Of a stretch of 64,000 bases of DNA, positions 17,600 through 26,018 are shown piece by piece (within the stretch, counting starts at the first letter, position 1; each line of letters begins with the position of its first letter). Below the pieces are notes generated by a model. That model did no database searches. It was not told the DNA's origin and was given only the letters and a program-made list of their open reading frames with translations. This DNA comes from Granulicella aggregans (lineage in GTDB: Bacteria > Acidobacteriota > Terriglobia > Terriglobales > Acidobacteriaceae): contig NZ_JAGSYE010000002.1 of the NCBI RefSeq assembly GCF_025685565.1, positions 310,001-374,000 on the forward strand. The letters run 5' to 3'. The translations under genes and the position numbers were made by a program.

Positions 17600-18033
17600 G
17601 CGACCGTCCTCTTAGATCGACGCCATCGCAATGCGCTTGCATCCTTGAGACAGTCTTCGCCAGCATCGCCTTCGGCGTATATGCATTCGTCGTTTGGCTC
17701 GCGGGATCATTCAACTTCTCCACCGATGCTCCGTTCAAATGGAAGATCGCCTTTCAGTTCGGATCTCTCTTCTTCCTTCCCGTGGCCACCGTGGTCGCGG
17801 CGGTCGTGCTTCTCTGGCTAAGGAATAGATGGGGCTTTTACCTTACCTTCATTGCCAACGCAGCCGGCGCGTATCTAGTCTGCTTGTGGTTTGCGAACGA
17901 CCTAAAGGCGCGGCTAAGGGGCCCCAACCACCTGCCTCTTGTCACCGAGTTGGGCCTCGCAAGCCTTATCGCGATCATCATTGCTCCCATCGTTCTTCTC
18001 GTTCTGCCAACAAGCCGTCGTGATTTCCTTTAA
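17596..18033 (+). CDS. Small integral membrane protein between kinase and regulator
   Basis: 145-residue protein with four predicted membrane helices (roughly residues 15-37, 52-74, 78-101 and 117-139) and little else. Its ATG overlaps the kinase stop (ATGA), so it is translationally coupled and probably made in proportion to the kinase. I recognise no family or motif. Its place inside a kinase-regulator operon suggests an accessory role in sensing or in stabilising the kinase, but that is inference only. Confidence 0.75.
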   Translation: MSDRPLRSTPSQCACILETVFASIAFGVYAFVVWLAGSFNFSTDAPFKWKIAFQFGSLFFLPVATVVAAVVLLWLRNRWGFYLTFIANAAGAYLVCLWFANDLKARLRGPNHLPLVTELGLASLIAIIIAPIVLLVLPTSRRDFL

Positions 18034-18114
18034 CATCGCTCAATCGTCTTGAACATAGACCGTTCTTTTCGGGCCCACAGCTAGCTTTATCGAATACCCA
18101 GGTACCCAAAAATA

Positions 18115-19542
18115 ATGTCCAGCACCACGCTCGAAGCTCCCGTAAAACCCGCAGCCATCACCGACGCCCGCATCCTCATGATCGATGACGAAGCGGCCAT
18201 CCGCGAGTCCATCGAGACCCTCCTCACCCTCGAAGGCTTCACCATCTCGCTTGCTCCCGATGGCCCCACCGGCCTCGATCTCCTCGCCCGCAACGAGTAC
18301 GATCTCCTCCTCCTCGACCTCGCCCTTCCCGGCGAGTCCGGCATCGACCTACTGCCCCGCATCAAGGAGCTCCGCCCGCAGCTTCCGGTCATCATGATCA
18401 CCGCCTACGGCACCGTAGGCAACGTCGTGGACGCCATCCGCGCCGGCGCCGAAAACTTCGTCCAGAAGCCGTGGGACAACGAGAAGCTCCTTGCCGACAT
18501 CCGCTCCGCCATCGGCCGCCACAAGGCCGAAGAAGAAGTCATCCAGCTCAAGCGCACACTCAAGCAGCGCTACAACTTCGACAACATCGTGGGCAAGAGC
18601 GACCTCATGCTCCGCCTCTTCGACACCGTCGCGCAGGTCGCCCCGAGCCGGTCTACGATCCTGATACAAGGAGAAAGCGGTACCGGCAAGGAGCTCATTG
18701 CCAAGGCCATCCACGCCAACTCCCCGCGCCGCGACAAACCCTTCGTCCCCGTCAACACCGGCGCCGTCCCCTCCGAACTCTTAGAATCCACCCTCTTCGG
18801 CCACGTCAAAGGAGCCTTCACCTCCGCCGTCGCCTCCAAAAAAGGCCTCTTCGAAGTCGCCAACGGCGGAACCCTCTTCCTCGACGAGATCGGCACCATG
18901 GGCATGGACATGCAGGCCAAGATCCTGCGCGTCCTGCAGGACCGCCGCTTCATGCACCTTGGTGGAACCCACGAGATCCAGGTCGACGTCCGCATCGTCG
19001 CCGCCACCAACGTCAATCTCCAGCAAGCCGTGCGCGATGGGCGTTTCAGAGAAGACCTGTTTTATCGTCTCAATGTCATCACGCTCGAACTCCCGCCTCT
19101 ACGCCAGCGCCGCGAAGACATTCCTCTGCTCGCCGCCCACTTCCTCAAGTTCTACGCCGAAGAGAACGGCACCACCGAGCGCGTACTCTCCCCCGACGCC
19201 CTCCGCATCCTCATGGACTACGAGTGGCCCGGCAACGTCCGCGAGCTTGAAAACGCAATGGAACGCGGCGTCGTCCTCTCCACCGACCGCACCATTACCA
19301 CGGAGCTCTTACCCGCCCAGCTCACGGGCAACACTTACTCCGCCAGCATCCTGGACCACCGCCCCGACGCCAGCCTCTTCGACCTGATGGAAGAGATCGA
19401 ACGCCGCATCATCGCCGATCGCCTCGAACGTTGCCACTGGAACCAGACCGAAGCCGCCGAGTTCTTCAAGATCCCCCTAAGCACCCTCAACCAGAAGATC
19501 AAGCGCCTCAACGTAGAGATCCGCAAGCGCCCTCGGGACTAA
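18115..19542 (+). CDS. NtrC-family sigma-54-dependent response regulator
   Basis: 475-residue activator. The receiver domain (about 17-133) has the acidic pair D23-D24, phospho-acceptor Asp67 and Lys117. The AAA+ domain (about 155-395) has Walker A G-E-S-G-T-G-K191 and Walker B T-L-F-L-D-E-I-G. The sigma-54 contact loop reads G-A-F-T-S236-A and not the usual G-A-F-T-G-A. The C-terminal Fis-type helix-turn-helix (W-N-Q-T-E-A-A-E-F-F-K) binds enhancer DNA. It probably takes phosphate from the kinase at 14573 and, since that kinase has a sigma-54 promoter, may control its own operon. The next gene is convergent, only 27 bases away. Confidence 0.92.
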   Translation: MSSTTLEAPVKPAAITDARILMIDDEAAIRESIETLLTLEGFTISLAPDGPTGLDLLARNEYDLLLLDLALPGESGIDLLPRIKELRPQLPVIMITAYGTVGNVVDAIRAGAENFVQKPWDNEKLLADIRSAIGRHKAEEEVIQLKRTLKQRYNFDNIVGKSDLMLRLFDTVAQVAPSRSTILIQGESGTGKELIAKAIHANSPRRDKPFVPVNTGAVPSELLESTLFGHVKGAFTSAVASKKGLFEVANGGTLFLDEIGTMGMDMQAKILRVLQDRRFMHLGGTHEIQVDVRIVAATNVNLQQAVRDGRFREDLFYRLNVITLELPPLRQRREDIPLLAAHFLKFYAEENGTTERVLSPDALRILMDYEWPGNVRELENAMERGVVLSTDRTITTELLPAQLTGNTYSASILDHRPDASLFDLMEEIERRIIADRLERCHWNQTEAAEFFKIPLSTLNQKIKRLNVEIRKRPRD

Positions 19543-19569
19543 CCTTACCCCATACTTTGTCACTGGCTA

Positions 19570-21249
19570 TTACGAATCCGAAACTGAGTCCTGCAAGATC
19601 TCAGCCAGAAGCATCCCTTTCGAAAGAGCTTCGTGATCTTCGCGGTTGTGGCTCTCGATCTCGTTGAGAGATCTCTGTTCCTGCGTCTTCCGGTCATGAA
19701 TGTCTTCCACGCTGCCATACCAACGCGTAATGGCACCGCTCGGCCCGAAGCGAGGCGATCCTGTGGACCGCATCCATCGCCACGTCCCTTCCGGGCCGAG
19801 GATGCGGTACTCCACATCGATCGGCTTGCCTGTCCGCAGCGCATGCTTCATCGTCTTGATCGTCGCTTCCAAGTCATCGTTGTGCAGCGCCTCCAGCCAA
19901 CGCAGATTGCGCGTCCGGTCTTTGCCCAAAGGCGTCGTCCGCACCCACCGTGAACTCACCTGCAAGTTGTTGCCTTCGGAATCCATCACCCAAGGCGTCT
20001 CGGGATTCACCTCGAAGACGAACTCATGCATCGCGGTACTGTGAAAGGCTGCCTCGTCAGCGGCCCGGTGAGCGGTGACATCCAGCAATGAGATGGAAAT
20101 TCCGATCACCTCATCCGCCTCGTCCCAGGCTGGCTGATAGGACGCTAGAAGTTCACGATCTGCGGCGTCACCGTTCAACCCAGGGCGATGAATGTTGACC
20201 CCCGAGATCGCCTCGCCCTCCAGAGCGCGAAGAAGATACGGCTCAAAGACCGGGAACCACTTCGGATACATCTCCTCAAGCGAACGTCCCAGGTGGTCCT
20301 TCACGGGAAAGCCATTCATCTCTGCCAGCCGTTGATTGAGACTGACGTAGCGAAGTTTGCTGTCTAAGAAGCAAAGCCCCACAGGAGCTCCGTCGTAGAT
20401 GGCCTGCAACTGTGCCAATCGCAGCGTAGGAAGCGCCTCCAGACTGGAAGTGGCCCAGTCCTCTCCCGGCGTGGTCAGTGAGGTGAGCGCCCCGATGGGT
20501 TCAGCCTCGATCAGGCCCGCTATTTTGTCCGCTCCTCCGGGACGTCCATAGCGCCATCCCTGACCCTGCGAGCAGCCAAGCCAGATCAGCATGTCCGCCT
20601 GCTCCTCGGTCTCGATACCCTCAGCAACCGTATCCAGTCCCAGGCTTTGCCCAAGACCGATGATCGCCGCCACAATCTTTCGGCTCGCGCGGTCGGTCGT
20701 GACCGAGGCCACAAAACTCTGGTCGATCTTCAACTCATCAAACGGGAACGACTGCAGATGCTGCAGACTGGAGTATCCCGTTCCAAAGTCATCCAGGGCG
20801 AGTCGACATCCCATGGCCTTGAGCTCACCCGCAATCTTCTGGGCATGGAGAAGATCGTTATGCAAAGCCGTCTCAGTGATCTCGATCATCAGTCGAGAGA
20901 GCGAAAACCCCGCGGCCTCCGCACTTTCGCGAAGTTGTAGCGGAAGTTGAGAGTTGCGCATCTGGATCGGTGAAACGTTGACAGCCAATGTCAGCTCTTC
21001 TGACAGAAGATGCGACGCTCCGAACGCCTTCCGGCATATCTGCTCGGTGAGAGTCCCGATCAGCTCGTTCTCCTCTGCCAGCGCGATGAAGTTGCTGGGC
21101 AGAACCGGACCGAACTCGGGATGCAGCCATCGGGCCAGAACCTCGAACCCCTTCAACCGTCCCGTGCGGAGTTCGACCAAAGGCTGAAAGAAAGGTACGA
21201 GCTGATCGTTCTCCAAGGCTTCAGTAAGGTCGTGCAACTGAATGAACAT
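19570..21249 (-). CDS. EAL-domain c-di-GMP phosphodiesterase with C-terminal PAS domains
   Basis: 559-residue protein that should hydrolyse cyclic di-GMP to pGpG. The N-terminal EAL domain (about 10-250) keeps all metal and catalytic positions: E36-V-L, N91, E123, D153-D154, K174, E210 and Q230. The EAL triplet itself reads EVL. Two PAS domains follow (about 275-395 and 410-525), then a short charged tail. Sensor domains usually precede EAL, so this order is unusual. There is no signal peptide or membrane segment, so it is cytoplasmic. Flagellar genes and a predicted c-di-GMP-binding MshEN protein elsewhere in the window suggest c-di-GMP control of motility in this organism. Confidence 0.9.
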   Translation of the reverse strand: MFIQLHDLTEALENDQLVPFFQPLVELRTGRLKGFEVLARWLHPEFGPVLPSNFIALAEENELIGTLTEQICRKAFGASHLLSEELTLAVNVSPIQMRNSQLPLQLRESAEAAGFSLSRLMIEITETALHNDLLHAQKIAGELKAMGCRLALDDFGTGYSSLQHLQSFPFDELKIDQSFVASVTTDRASRKIVAAIIGLGQSLGLDTVAEGIETEEQADMLIWLGCSQGQGWRYGRPGGADKIAGLIEAEPIGALTSLTTPGEDWATSSLEALPTLRLAQLQAIYDGAPVGLCFLDSKLRYVSLNQRLAEMNGFPVKDHLGRSLEEMYPKWFPVFEPYLLRALEGEAISGVNIHRPGLNGDAADRELLASYQPAWDEADEVIGISISLLDVTAHRAADEAAFHSTAMHEFVFEVNPETPWVMDSEGNNLQVSSRWVRTTPLGKDRTRNLRWLEALHNDDLEATIKTMKHALRTGKPIDVEYRILGPEGTWRWMRSTGSPRFGPSGAITRWYGSVEDIHDRKTQEQRSLNEIESHNREDHEALSKGMLLAEILQDSVSDS

Positions 21250-21404
21250 GGATCCCTCGGTATAACGCTGGATATTCCAGATGTTCGTGAAGCTACAGGT
21301 CGCTAGCCCCTATGTATATGGCCCGGATGGGTAGGCTTCAATTGTAGCCTTCAATCGCTCGCTGTCCGCGAGGCGTAGACAGGAGCCCCATCCATCGCCG
21401 GGTG

Positions 21405-21442
21405 CCCCATCCATCGCGCCTCTGTCTTACGCGATGGGTGGG
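21405..21442. repeat. Palindrome CCCATCCATCGC / GCGATGGGTGGG
   Basis: Twelve-base arms at 21405-21416 and 21431-21442 pair with one G-U pair around a 14-base loop. A half copy (GCCCCATCCATCGC) lies at about 21384. It resembles the palindromes at 29331 and 29433. It sits between the EAL gene start and the dehydrogenase stop; the 227-base gap holds no gene. Confidence 0.65.
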
Positions 21443-21476
21443 AATGTAAGACTTCCACAGGGCAGCCTTTACAGCC

Positions 21477-22589
21477 CTAAGGCTGCACCACAACCTTCAG
21501 CGAATCTGCCACCGGATGCGAAGCCACATCCACCGCCTTCACCGCATCCTCCAGCGAAAACCGGTGCGTGATCAGCTTCGTCAGATCGAAGCTCCCGTCC
21601 CGATACCCTTCAAACACCAGCTCCGCCACAGCATCGTTCACCGTCAGCGACGAGCTATACGACCCCATCAGCGTCTTCTCATCCATACACACCGTGCCAG
21701 GGTCGAACGTCGCCGCACTATGCTGCGTCGCCGCAAACAGCATGACTCTGCCGCCCGGCCGAATCGCTTCCATCGCGACCTTGATCAACGCATCCCCAGC
21801 AACCGCCAGCAGAGCCACATCCGCTCCCCGCCCCTCGGTCGCCGCCTTCACTGCCGCCACCACATCGCCCCGAGCATCCAGCGGATGCGTCAGCCCAAAC
21901 CCCGCAGCGACCGCATGACGCTCCGTATAAAGATCGCTCGTCAACACCGTAGCTCCGGTCCGCTTCGCCAGTGCGGCCAGCAGAATCCCAATCGGCCCCT
22001 GCCCAATCACCAGCACCGTCTCATCCGGCTTCAACCCAAGAGTCCGGATCGCCTTGTAGCACGTGTTCACCGGCTCAATAAACGCAGCTTGCTCGAACGG
22101 CACGTCATCGGGAATCTTCACCACGCCACGCTCGACGATCCAGTCCATCACCCGGATGTACTCGGCGAACCCCCCGCCCGAAGGCGCAAACCCCGCAGTG
22201 CATCCCACATTCTTGTAGAACTCGCACTGCGCAAACGTCTCCTTGCGACAGTAGTAGCAGTCGCCGCAAGGGATATGGTGATACGCCATCACGCGATCCC
22301 CCAGCGCGAACTTCGTCACCCCATCGCCAACCTTCACAACAGTCCCAGCCATCTCGTGCCCAAAGATCCTCGGAGCACTATGCGACCCCGCATGAATCTT
22401 CTTCAGGTCTGTCCCACACACACCGCAGGTATCGATCCGCACCAACAACTCGCCCGGCCCAATCTCCGGCACCGGCACCGTCTCAATGCGAACATCGTCC
22501 ACCCCGCGATACACTGCCGCACGCATCTCTGCTGGCACATTCTCGGCCTTCGCAATCAATGGGAGACCTAATTCCTTTTCCGATACCAT
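21477..22589 (-). CDS. Zinc-dependent medium-chain alcohol/polyol dehydrogenase in hopanoid cluster
   Basis: 370-residue MDR-family dehydrogenase. Catalytic zinc ligands are C55 (C-G-V-C-G-T-D) and the G-H78-E79 pair; the structural zinc site is complete with C108, C111, C114 and C122. A Rossmann motif V-I-G-Q-G-P-I-G follows. It is closest in style to threonine/sorbitol dehydrogenases. Its start overlaps the end of hpnG by 22 bases and GGAGAATT precedes the ATG, so it is the last gene of the hpnH-hpnA-hpnG run. That placement suggests it oxidises or reduces a hopanoid side-chain intermediate (for example the ribose-derived part), but this is inference. A hairpin spans the stop codon (21462-21486). 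Confidence 0.85.
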   Translation of the reverse strand: MVSEKELGLPLIAKAENVPAEMRAAVYRGVDDVRIETVPVPEIGPGELLVRIDTCGVCGTDLKKIHAGSHSAPRIFGHEMAGTVVKVGDGVTKFALGDRVMAYHHIPCGDCYYCRKETFAQCEFYKNVGCTAGFAPSGGGFAEYIRVMDWIVERGVVKIPDDVPFEQAAFIEPVNTCYKAIRTLGLKPDETVLVIGQGPIGILLAALAKRTGATVLTSDLYTERHAVAAGFGLTHPLDARGDVVAAVKAATEGRGADVALLAVAGDALIKVAMEAIRPGGRVMLFAATQHSAATFDPGTVCMDEKTLMGSYSSSLTVNDAVAELVFEGYRDGSFDLTKLITHRFSLEDAVKAVDVASHPVADSLKVVVQP

Positions 22590-23248
22590 TCCAATTCTCC
22601 ATGCAAGACGTCAGTAAGCGACACTAAAGCTTTACCACTATTACCAGCAAGAGCGATCAGCTTTTTCCAGAGATACGGCCTTATCGCCGCGTACATTCCG
22701 AACGCTGCCTCGCGAAACTGACCATCCCTCGTCGCAAACCTCGACAGCCCTTCGATCTCAAAGTCAGCCTCGTCGGAGATCACCTTGATGGCCTGGAAAT
22801 ACAGGCCATGCCCGAGCGCGATCCGCGCCACCGTCGCGGCCTCCATATCCACCGCGACTGCTCCATACGACTCCAACAGGCGTCGCTTCTCCGCCACGCT
22901 CGCAATCGCCATACTCGTCACCAACACCTGCCGAAACTGAGAGTTCGCATAACGCTCGCCCGTTCCGCTATCGATCACCTCACCTGCCCGAACGATATCG
23001 CCCACACGAAGCGCCGGATCACATGCCCCCGCCAGTCCCACCGAGAGAAGTGCCGTCACCGGTCCCGCCTTCAACGCCGCCTCGACCGCAAGCGCAACCC
23101 GCGTCGAACCCATCCCCGCGCAAGCCGCAACCGCGCTCCCGTTTGTATAGACAAAGACCTTACCCGGCAGTTCGCGCCGCTCCCACCCGCGAACAAGTCT
23201 CTCAAGCTCACGAGGCAGCGCCGCGATGATCGCGGGAAACTCGTTCAC
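22568..23248 (-). CDS. hpnG: HpnG-like hopanoid-associated nucleoside phosphorylase
   Basis: 226-residue protein of the purine nucleoside phosphorylase / MTA nucleosidase fold. Known HpnG proteins act on adenosylhopane, releasing adenine on the way to ribosylhopane. Family marks are the L-S-V-G-L-A-G-A strand-turn, the V-D-M-E-A-A nucleoside-binding motif and the catalytic S-D-E-A-D. The assignment rests on fold plus position, as hpnA lies upstream with a four-base overlap and the cyclase and hpnH lie in the same run. It is shorter than typical MTA nucleosidases at its N-terminus, which is usual for this subgroup. Confidence 0.85.
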   Translation of the reverse strand: MNEFPAIIAALPRELERLVRGWERRELPGKVFVYTNGSAVAACAGMGSTRVALAVEAALKAGPVTALLSVGLAGACDPALRVGDIVRAGEVIDSGTGERYANSQFRQVLVTSMAIASVAEKRRLLESYGAVAVDMEAATVARIALGHGLYFQAIKVISDEADFEIEGLSRFATRDGQFREAAFGMYAAIRPYLWKKLIALAGNSGKALVSLTDVLHGELEWYRKRN

Positions 23249-24255
23249 TTCGCTGCGCTCTCAGGCTTCGGGGCATACCCATGCTCCGTAAACCACTCAA
23301 TCGCGGCCCGCAGCGCCGCATACACCGGCAGCACCTTGAACCCAAGCTCCCGCTCCGCCTTCGCCGACGACGCGAACATCATCTTCTTCCCCATCCGTAC
23401 CGCCTCAACCGTAGCCCGAGGCTCCTTGCCCAGCAGCTTCCCGGTAAAGTTCTCATCGAAGAACGCGAACGCCATCGCCACCGCGTGAGGGACCTTCATC
23501 GTCGGCGAAGGCAATCCCGTAATCGCAGACATTCGATCGAGGATCTGCTTCAGGGTCAGGTTCTCCCCACCCAGAATGTACCGCTCACCCGGCGTCCCCT
23601 TGTCCAGCGCCACCAGGTGCATCCGAGCCACCTCGTTCACATCCACCAGGTTCAACCCCGTGTCCACATAAGCCGGAAAGTTCTTATTCAAAAAGTCGAC
23701 GACGATCCGACCCGTAGGCGTGGGTTTTGCATCCCCCGCACCAATTGGCGTAGTCGGATTCAAAATCATGACCTCCTGCCCCGCGCGAGCAGCCTTGATC
23801 GCCTCCAGCTCCCCGAGAAACTTCGACCGCTTGTAGTGCCCAATCATGTCCTCGATCGACACCGGCGAGTCCTCATTGACGATCGTCCCATCCTTCCGGA
23901 ACCCCATCGTCGCCACGCTCGACGTATACACCACGCGCCTCACGCCGCTCTCACTCGCAATCCGCAGCAACTCCCGCGTCCCATCGACATTCGCCGCATA
24001 CATGCTCTTAGGATCGCGCACCCAAAGCCGGTAGTCTGCCGCAACATGCACTACAGCCTCGCAGCCCGAGATAGCCGAACGCAATCCCTCGGGCTCACGC
24101 AGGTCGCCGACAACAACGTCTGCAGCCATGCCCTCAATTGAAGCGAGATTGCTGGAAGACCGAGTCAGCAGCCGCAGCTCCGCACCCGCGTCCGCATACA
24201 CCCGCGCCACGTGGCTCCCCACAAACCCCGTCGCACCTGTAAGAAAGACTTTCAT
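23245..24255 (-). CDS. hpnA: HpnA-like hopanoid-associated NAD-dependent epimerase/reductase
   Basis: 336-residue extended SDR protein. The dinucleotide motif G-A-T-G-F-V-G is at residues 7-13, and the catalytic Y-K-R-S-K follows a T-S-S-V-A-T-M-G segment. HpnA is a regular member of hopanoid clusters and is annotated as a hopanoid-associated sugar epimerase related to dihydroflavonol reductases; its exact reaction is not settled. All catalytic residues are present. It overlaps hpnG by four bases and starts 34 bases after the 148-residue gene upstream, so the run is very likely one transcript. Confidence 0.88.
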   Translation of the reverse strand: MKVFLTGATGFVGSHVARVYADAGAELRLLTRSSSNLASIEGMAADVVVGDLREPEGLRSAISGCEAVVHVAADYRLWVRDPKSMYAANVDGTRELLRIASESGVRRVVYTSSVATMGFRKDGTIVNEDSPVSIEDMIGHYKRSKFLGELEAIKAARAGQEVMILNPTTPIGAGDAKPTPTGRIVVDFLNKNFPAYVDTGLNLVDVNEVARMHLVALDKGTPGERYILGGENLTLKQILDRMSAITGLPSPTMKVPHAVAMAFAFFDENFTGKLLGKEPRATVEAVRMGKKMMFASSAKAERELGFKVLPVYAALRAAIEWFTEHGYAPKPESAAK

Positions 24256-24289
24256 TCGCTAGTGCAAAACCGTATGCGATTGCAGACGA

Positions 24290-24736
24290 TTAGTCCAGCT
24301 TCTCCGGCTCAATCTGGATGTTCTTCTCACCCGCCAGCTTCTTCTCCCAGTACTTCTTCACCCAGGCATCGAAGCTCTTGCCAGCCGCCGTATCGCGCCC
24401 GCTAAACACCAGCGCCGCCACATCGCTGTACGCAACGCTCACCTTCGTCGTCTCCTTCATCGGAATGATCCGGATGAAAGAGTCCGCCAAAGTTGCGCCC
24501 ACCCGACGGTCGAAGAGATATCCCTCCACCTTCGATCCATCCTTGCGCGTCACCGTCACGTCGCCGCGATAGTCAAACGCCTTCTCCAGCGCCTCGCGGA
24601 TATCCGCATCGCTTGCCAGCTCCGGAGTCCAGCCCTCAAGCTGCTCCCGTTCGCGACCGGCGATCACTTCAATCTCGTCCTGATTCACATGCGCGAGCTG
24701 ATCCAGCTTCGCCGCTTCCTGCAATTGCGTCGACAT
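24290..24736 (-). CDS. Conserved-looking 148-aa protein inside the hopanoid cluster
   Basis: 148-residue soluble protein with no signal peptide. Residues about 55-110 look like a small beta-barrel: D-V-T-V-T-R-K-D-G-S-K-V-E-G-Y-L, then I-R-I-I-P and V-A-Y-S-D-V-A-A-L-V-F-S-G-R-D, a spacing reminiscent of Sm-like or short PilZ-like barrels. The C-terminus is charged and helical. I do not recognise a named family. It lies between hpnH and hpnA on the same strand with short gaps, so a role linked to hopanoids or their transport is possible but unproven. ATG 24736 has a GGGGGA ribosome site; a TTG two codons earlier is the alternative. Confidence 0.75.
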   Translation of the reverse strand: MSTQLQEAAKLDQLAHVNQDEIEVIAGREREQLEGWTPELASDADIREALEKAFDYRGDVTVTRKDGSKVEGYLFDRRVGATLADSFIRIIPMKETTKVSVAYSDVAALVFSGRDTAAGKSFDAWVKKYWEKKLAGEKNIQIEPEKLD

Positions 24737-24815
24737 CGACAATCCCCCACTAAAACCTTGTCATCCTTCGCCGAAGGCGGAGGATCTGCTTCTAAGCCCA
24801 GCCACGGAACCCGGC

Positions 24816-25958
24816 TTAGTCTCCTGAAACGCTCTGAAGTTCCTTGCTCTGCGCAGCCACAGCGGCAGGTGCCGCAATCTGCACCAGTGGCCCGTGCTCC
24901 GCCTTCGGCCACTCATTCAGCAGCTTCATCGCGCCCTCGTCCTCATACGTCGACGGGAACATATACTTCTTCGCCGTCTCGATAAAGCCTTTCAGCGACC
25001 CAAAGTTATAGTCCACCGCCGAAGCCTCGTGCCCCGAGTGCACCATGCAGTTCGCGCACTTCGGATTGCCGCTCTTCGCGCCGTAGTTCTCCCACTCCGT
25101 CGTATCCAGCAGCTCCTGGAAGCTGTCGGCATAGCCATCTTGCAGCAGGTAGCAAGGCTTCTGCCAGCCAAAGATCGAAAACGTCGGCATGCCCCAGGGC
25201 GTGCATTCGAAGTTCCGCTTTCCCATCAGGTACTCGCTGAACAGCGGATGCGTGTTGAACTCCCAGCTCTTCTTCCGGTTCGAAAGGATCGCCCGGAACA
25301 ACCGCCGCGACCGAGCCTTACCCAGAAAGTGTGTCTGGTCCGGGGCCTTGTCGTACGTGTACCCGGGCGAGACCATCATGCTCTCGACACCGGCCGCCAT
25401 CAGCTCATCGAAGTGTGCGCGCACGCTGTTCGGGTCCGCACCATCGAACAACGTCGTATTCGTCGTCACGCGGAAGCCCGCAGCAACCGCAGCCCGCACG
25501 CCTTCCATCGCAATGTCGTACCCACCCTCGCGGCACACGGAGAAGTCATGATGCTCCCGCTGTCCATCCACATGCACCGAGAACGAAAGGTATTTGCTCG
25601 GCTTGAACAGGTGCAGCTTTTCCTTCAGCAGCAGAGCATTCGTGCACATGTACACGTACTTCTTCCGTGCCACCAGACCGGCCACGATCTCCGGCATCTG
25701 CGGATGCAGCAGCGGCTCACCGCCGGGAATCGACACCATCGGCGTCCCGCACTCTTCGACCGCCTTGAAGCACTCTTCCGGCGAAAGCTCAGCCTTCAGG
25801 ATGTGGGCCGGGTACTGGATCTTACCGCAGCCCGCGCACGCCAGATTGCAGCGAAACAACGGCTCCAGCATCAGTACCAGCGGATACCGCTTCCGCCCCA
25901 TCAGCTTCTGCTTCAACACATACGTTGCAACCGTCCACGCCTGTGATACAGGAACCAT
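24816..25958 (-). CDS. hpnH: HpnH, adenosyl-hopene transferase (radical SAM)
   Basis: 380-residue radical SAM enzyme that joins the 5'-deoxyadenosyl group of SAM to diploptene, giving adenosylhopane, the first step to extended hopanoids. The iron-sulfur cluster motif is C37-N-L-A-C41-A-G-C44, followed by the S-I-P-G-G-E-P-L SAM motif. A C-terminal C-A-N-C-M-V-H-S-G-H-E-A block is typical of HpnH. The last 40 residues are Ala-rich and variable. It lies directly downstream of the squalene-hopene cyclase gene on the same strand (60-base gap), so substrate and enzyme are made together. Confidence 0.95.
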   Translation of the reverse strand: MVPVSQAWTVATYVLKQKLMGRKRYPLVLMLEPLFRCNLACAGCGKIQYPAHILKAELSPEECFKAVEECGTPMVSIPGGEPLLHPQMPEIVAGLVARKKYVYMCTNALLLKEKLHLFKPSKYLSFSVHVDGQREHHDFSVCREGGYDIAMEGVRAAVAAGFRVTTNTTLFDGADPNSVRAHFDELMAAGVESMMVSPGYTYDKAPDQTHFLGKARSRRLFRAILSNRKKSWEFNTHPLFSEYLMGKRNFECTPWGMPTFSIFGWQKPCYLLQDGYADSFQELLDTTEWENYGAKSGNPKCANCMVHSGHEASAVDYNFGSLKGFIETAKKYMFPSTYEDEGAMKLLNEWPKAEHGPLVQIAAPAAVAAQSKELQSVSGD

Positions 25959-25984
25959 GCTCTCAATCTCCCAAAAACGTTTTT

Positions 25985-26015
25985 ACGTACAACGGACAAC
26001 TTACAACGTATGACG
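25985..26015. repeat. TACAACGTA-type repeat, copy 1
   Basis: 31 bases, ACGTACAACG...TTACAACGTATGACG, match 26 of 31 bases at 30885-30915. Each copy is made of two or three TACAACG-like units and each lies just past the 3' end of a minus-strand gene (here the cyclase). Its function is unknown. Confidence 0.55.
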
Positions 26016-26018
26016 TCG

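Noticed and set aside
25985..26015. Possible CRISPR repeat because of the recurring TACAACG units
   Set aside because: There are only two copies 4.9 kb apart, with no regular spacers and no cas genes.
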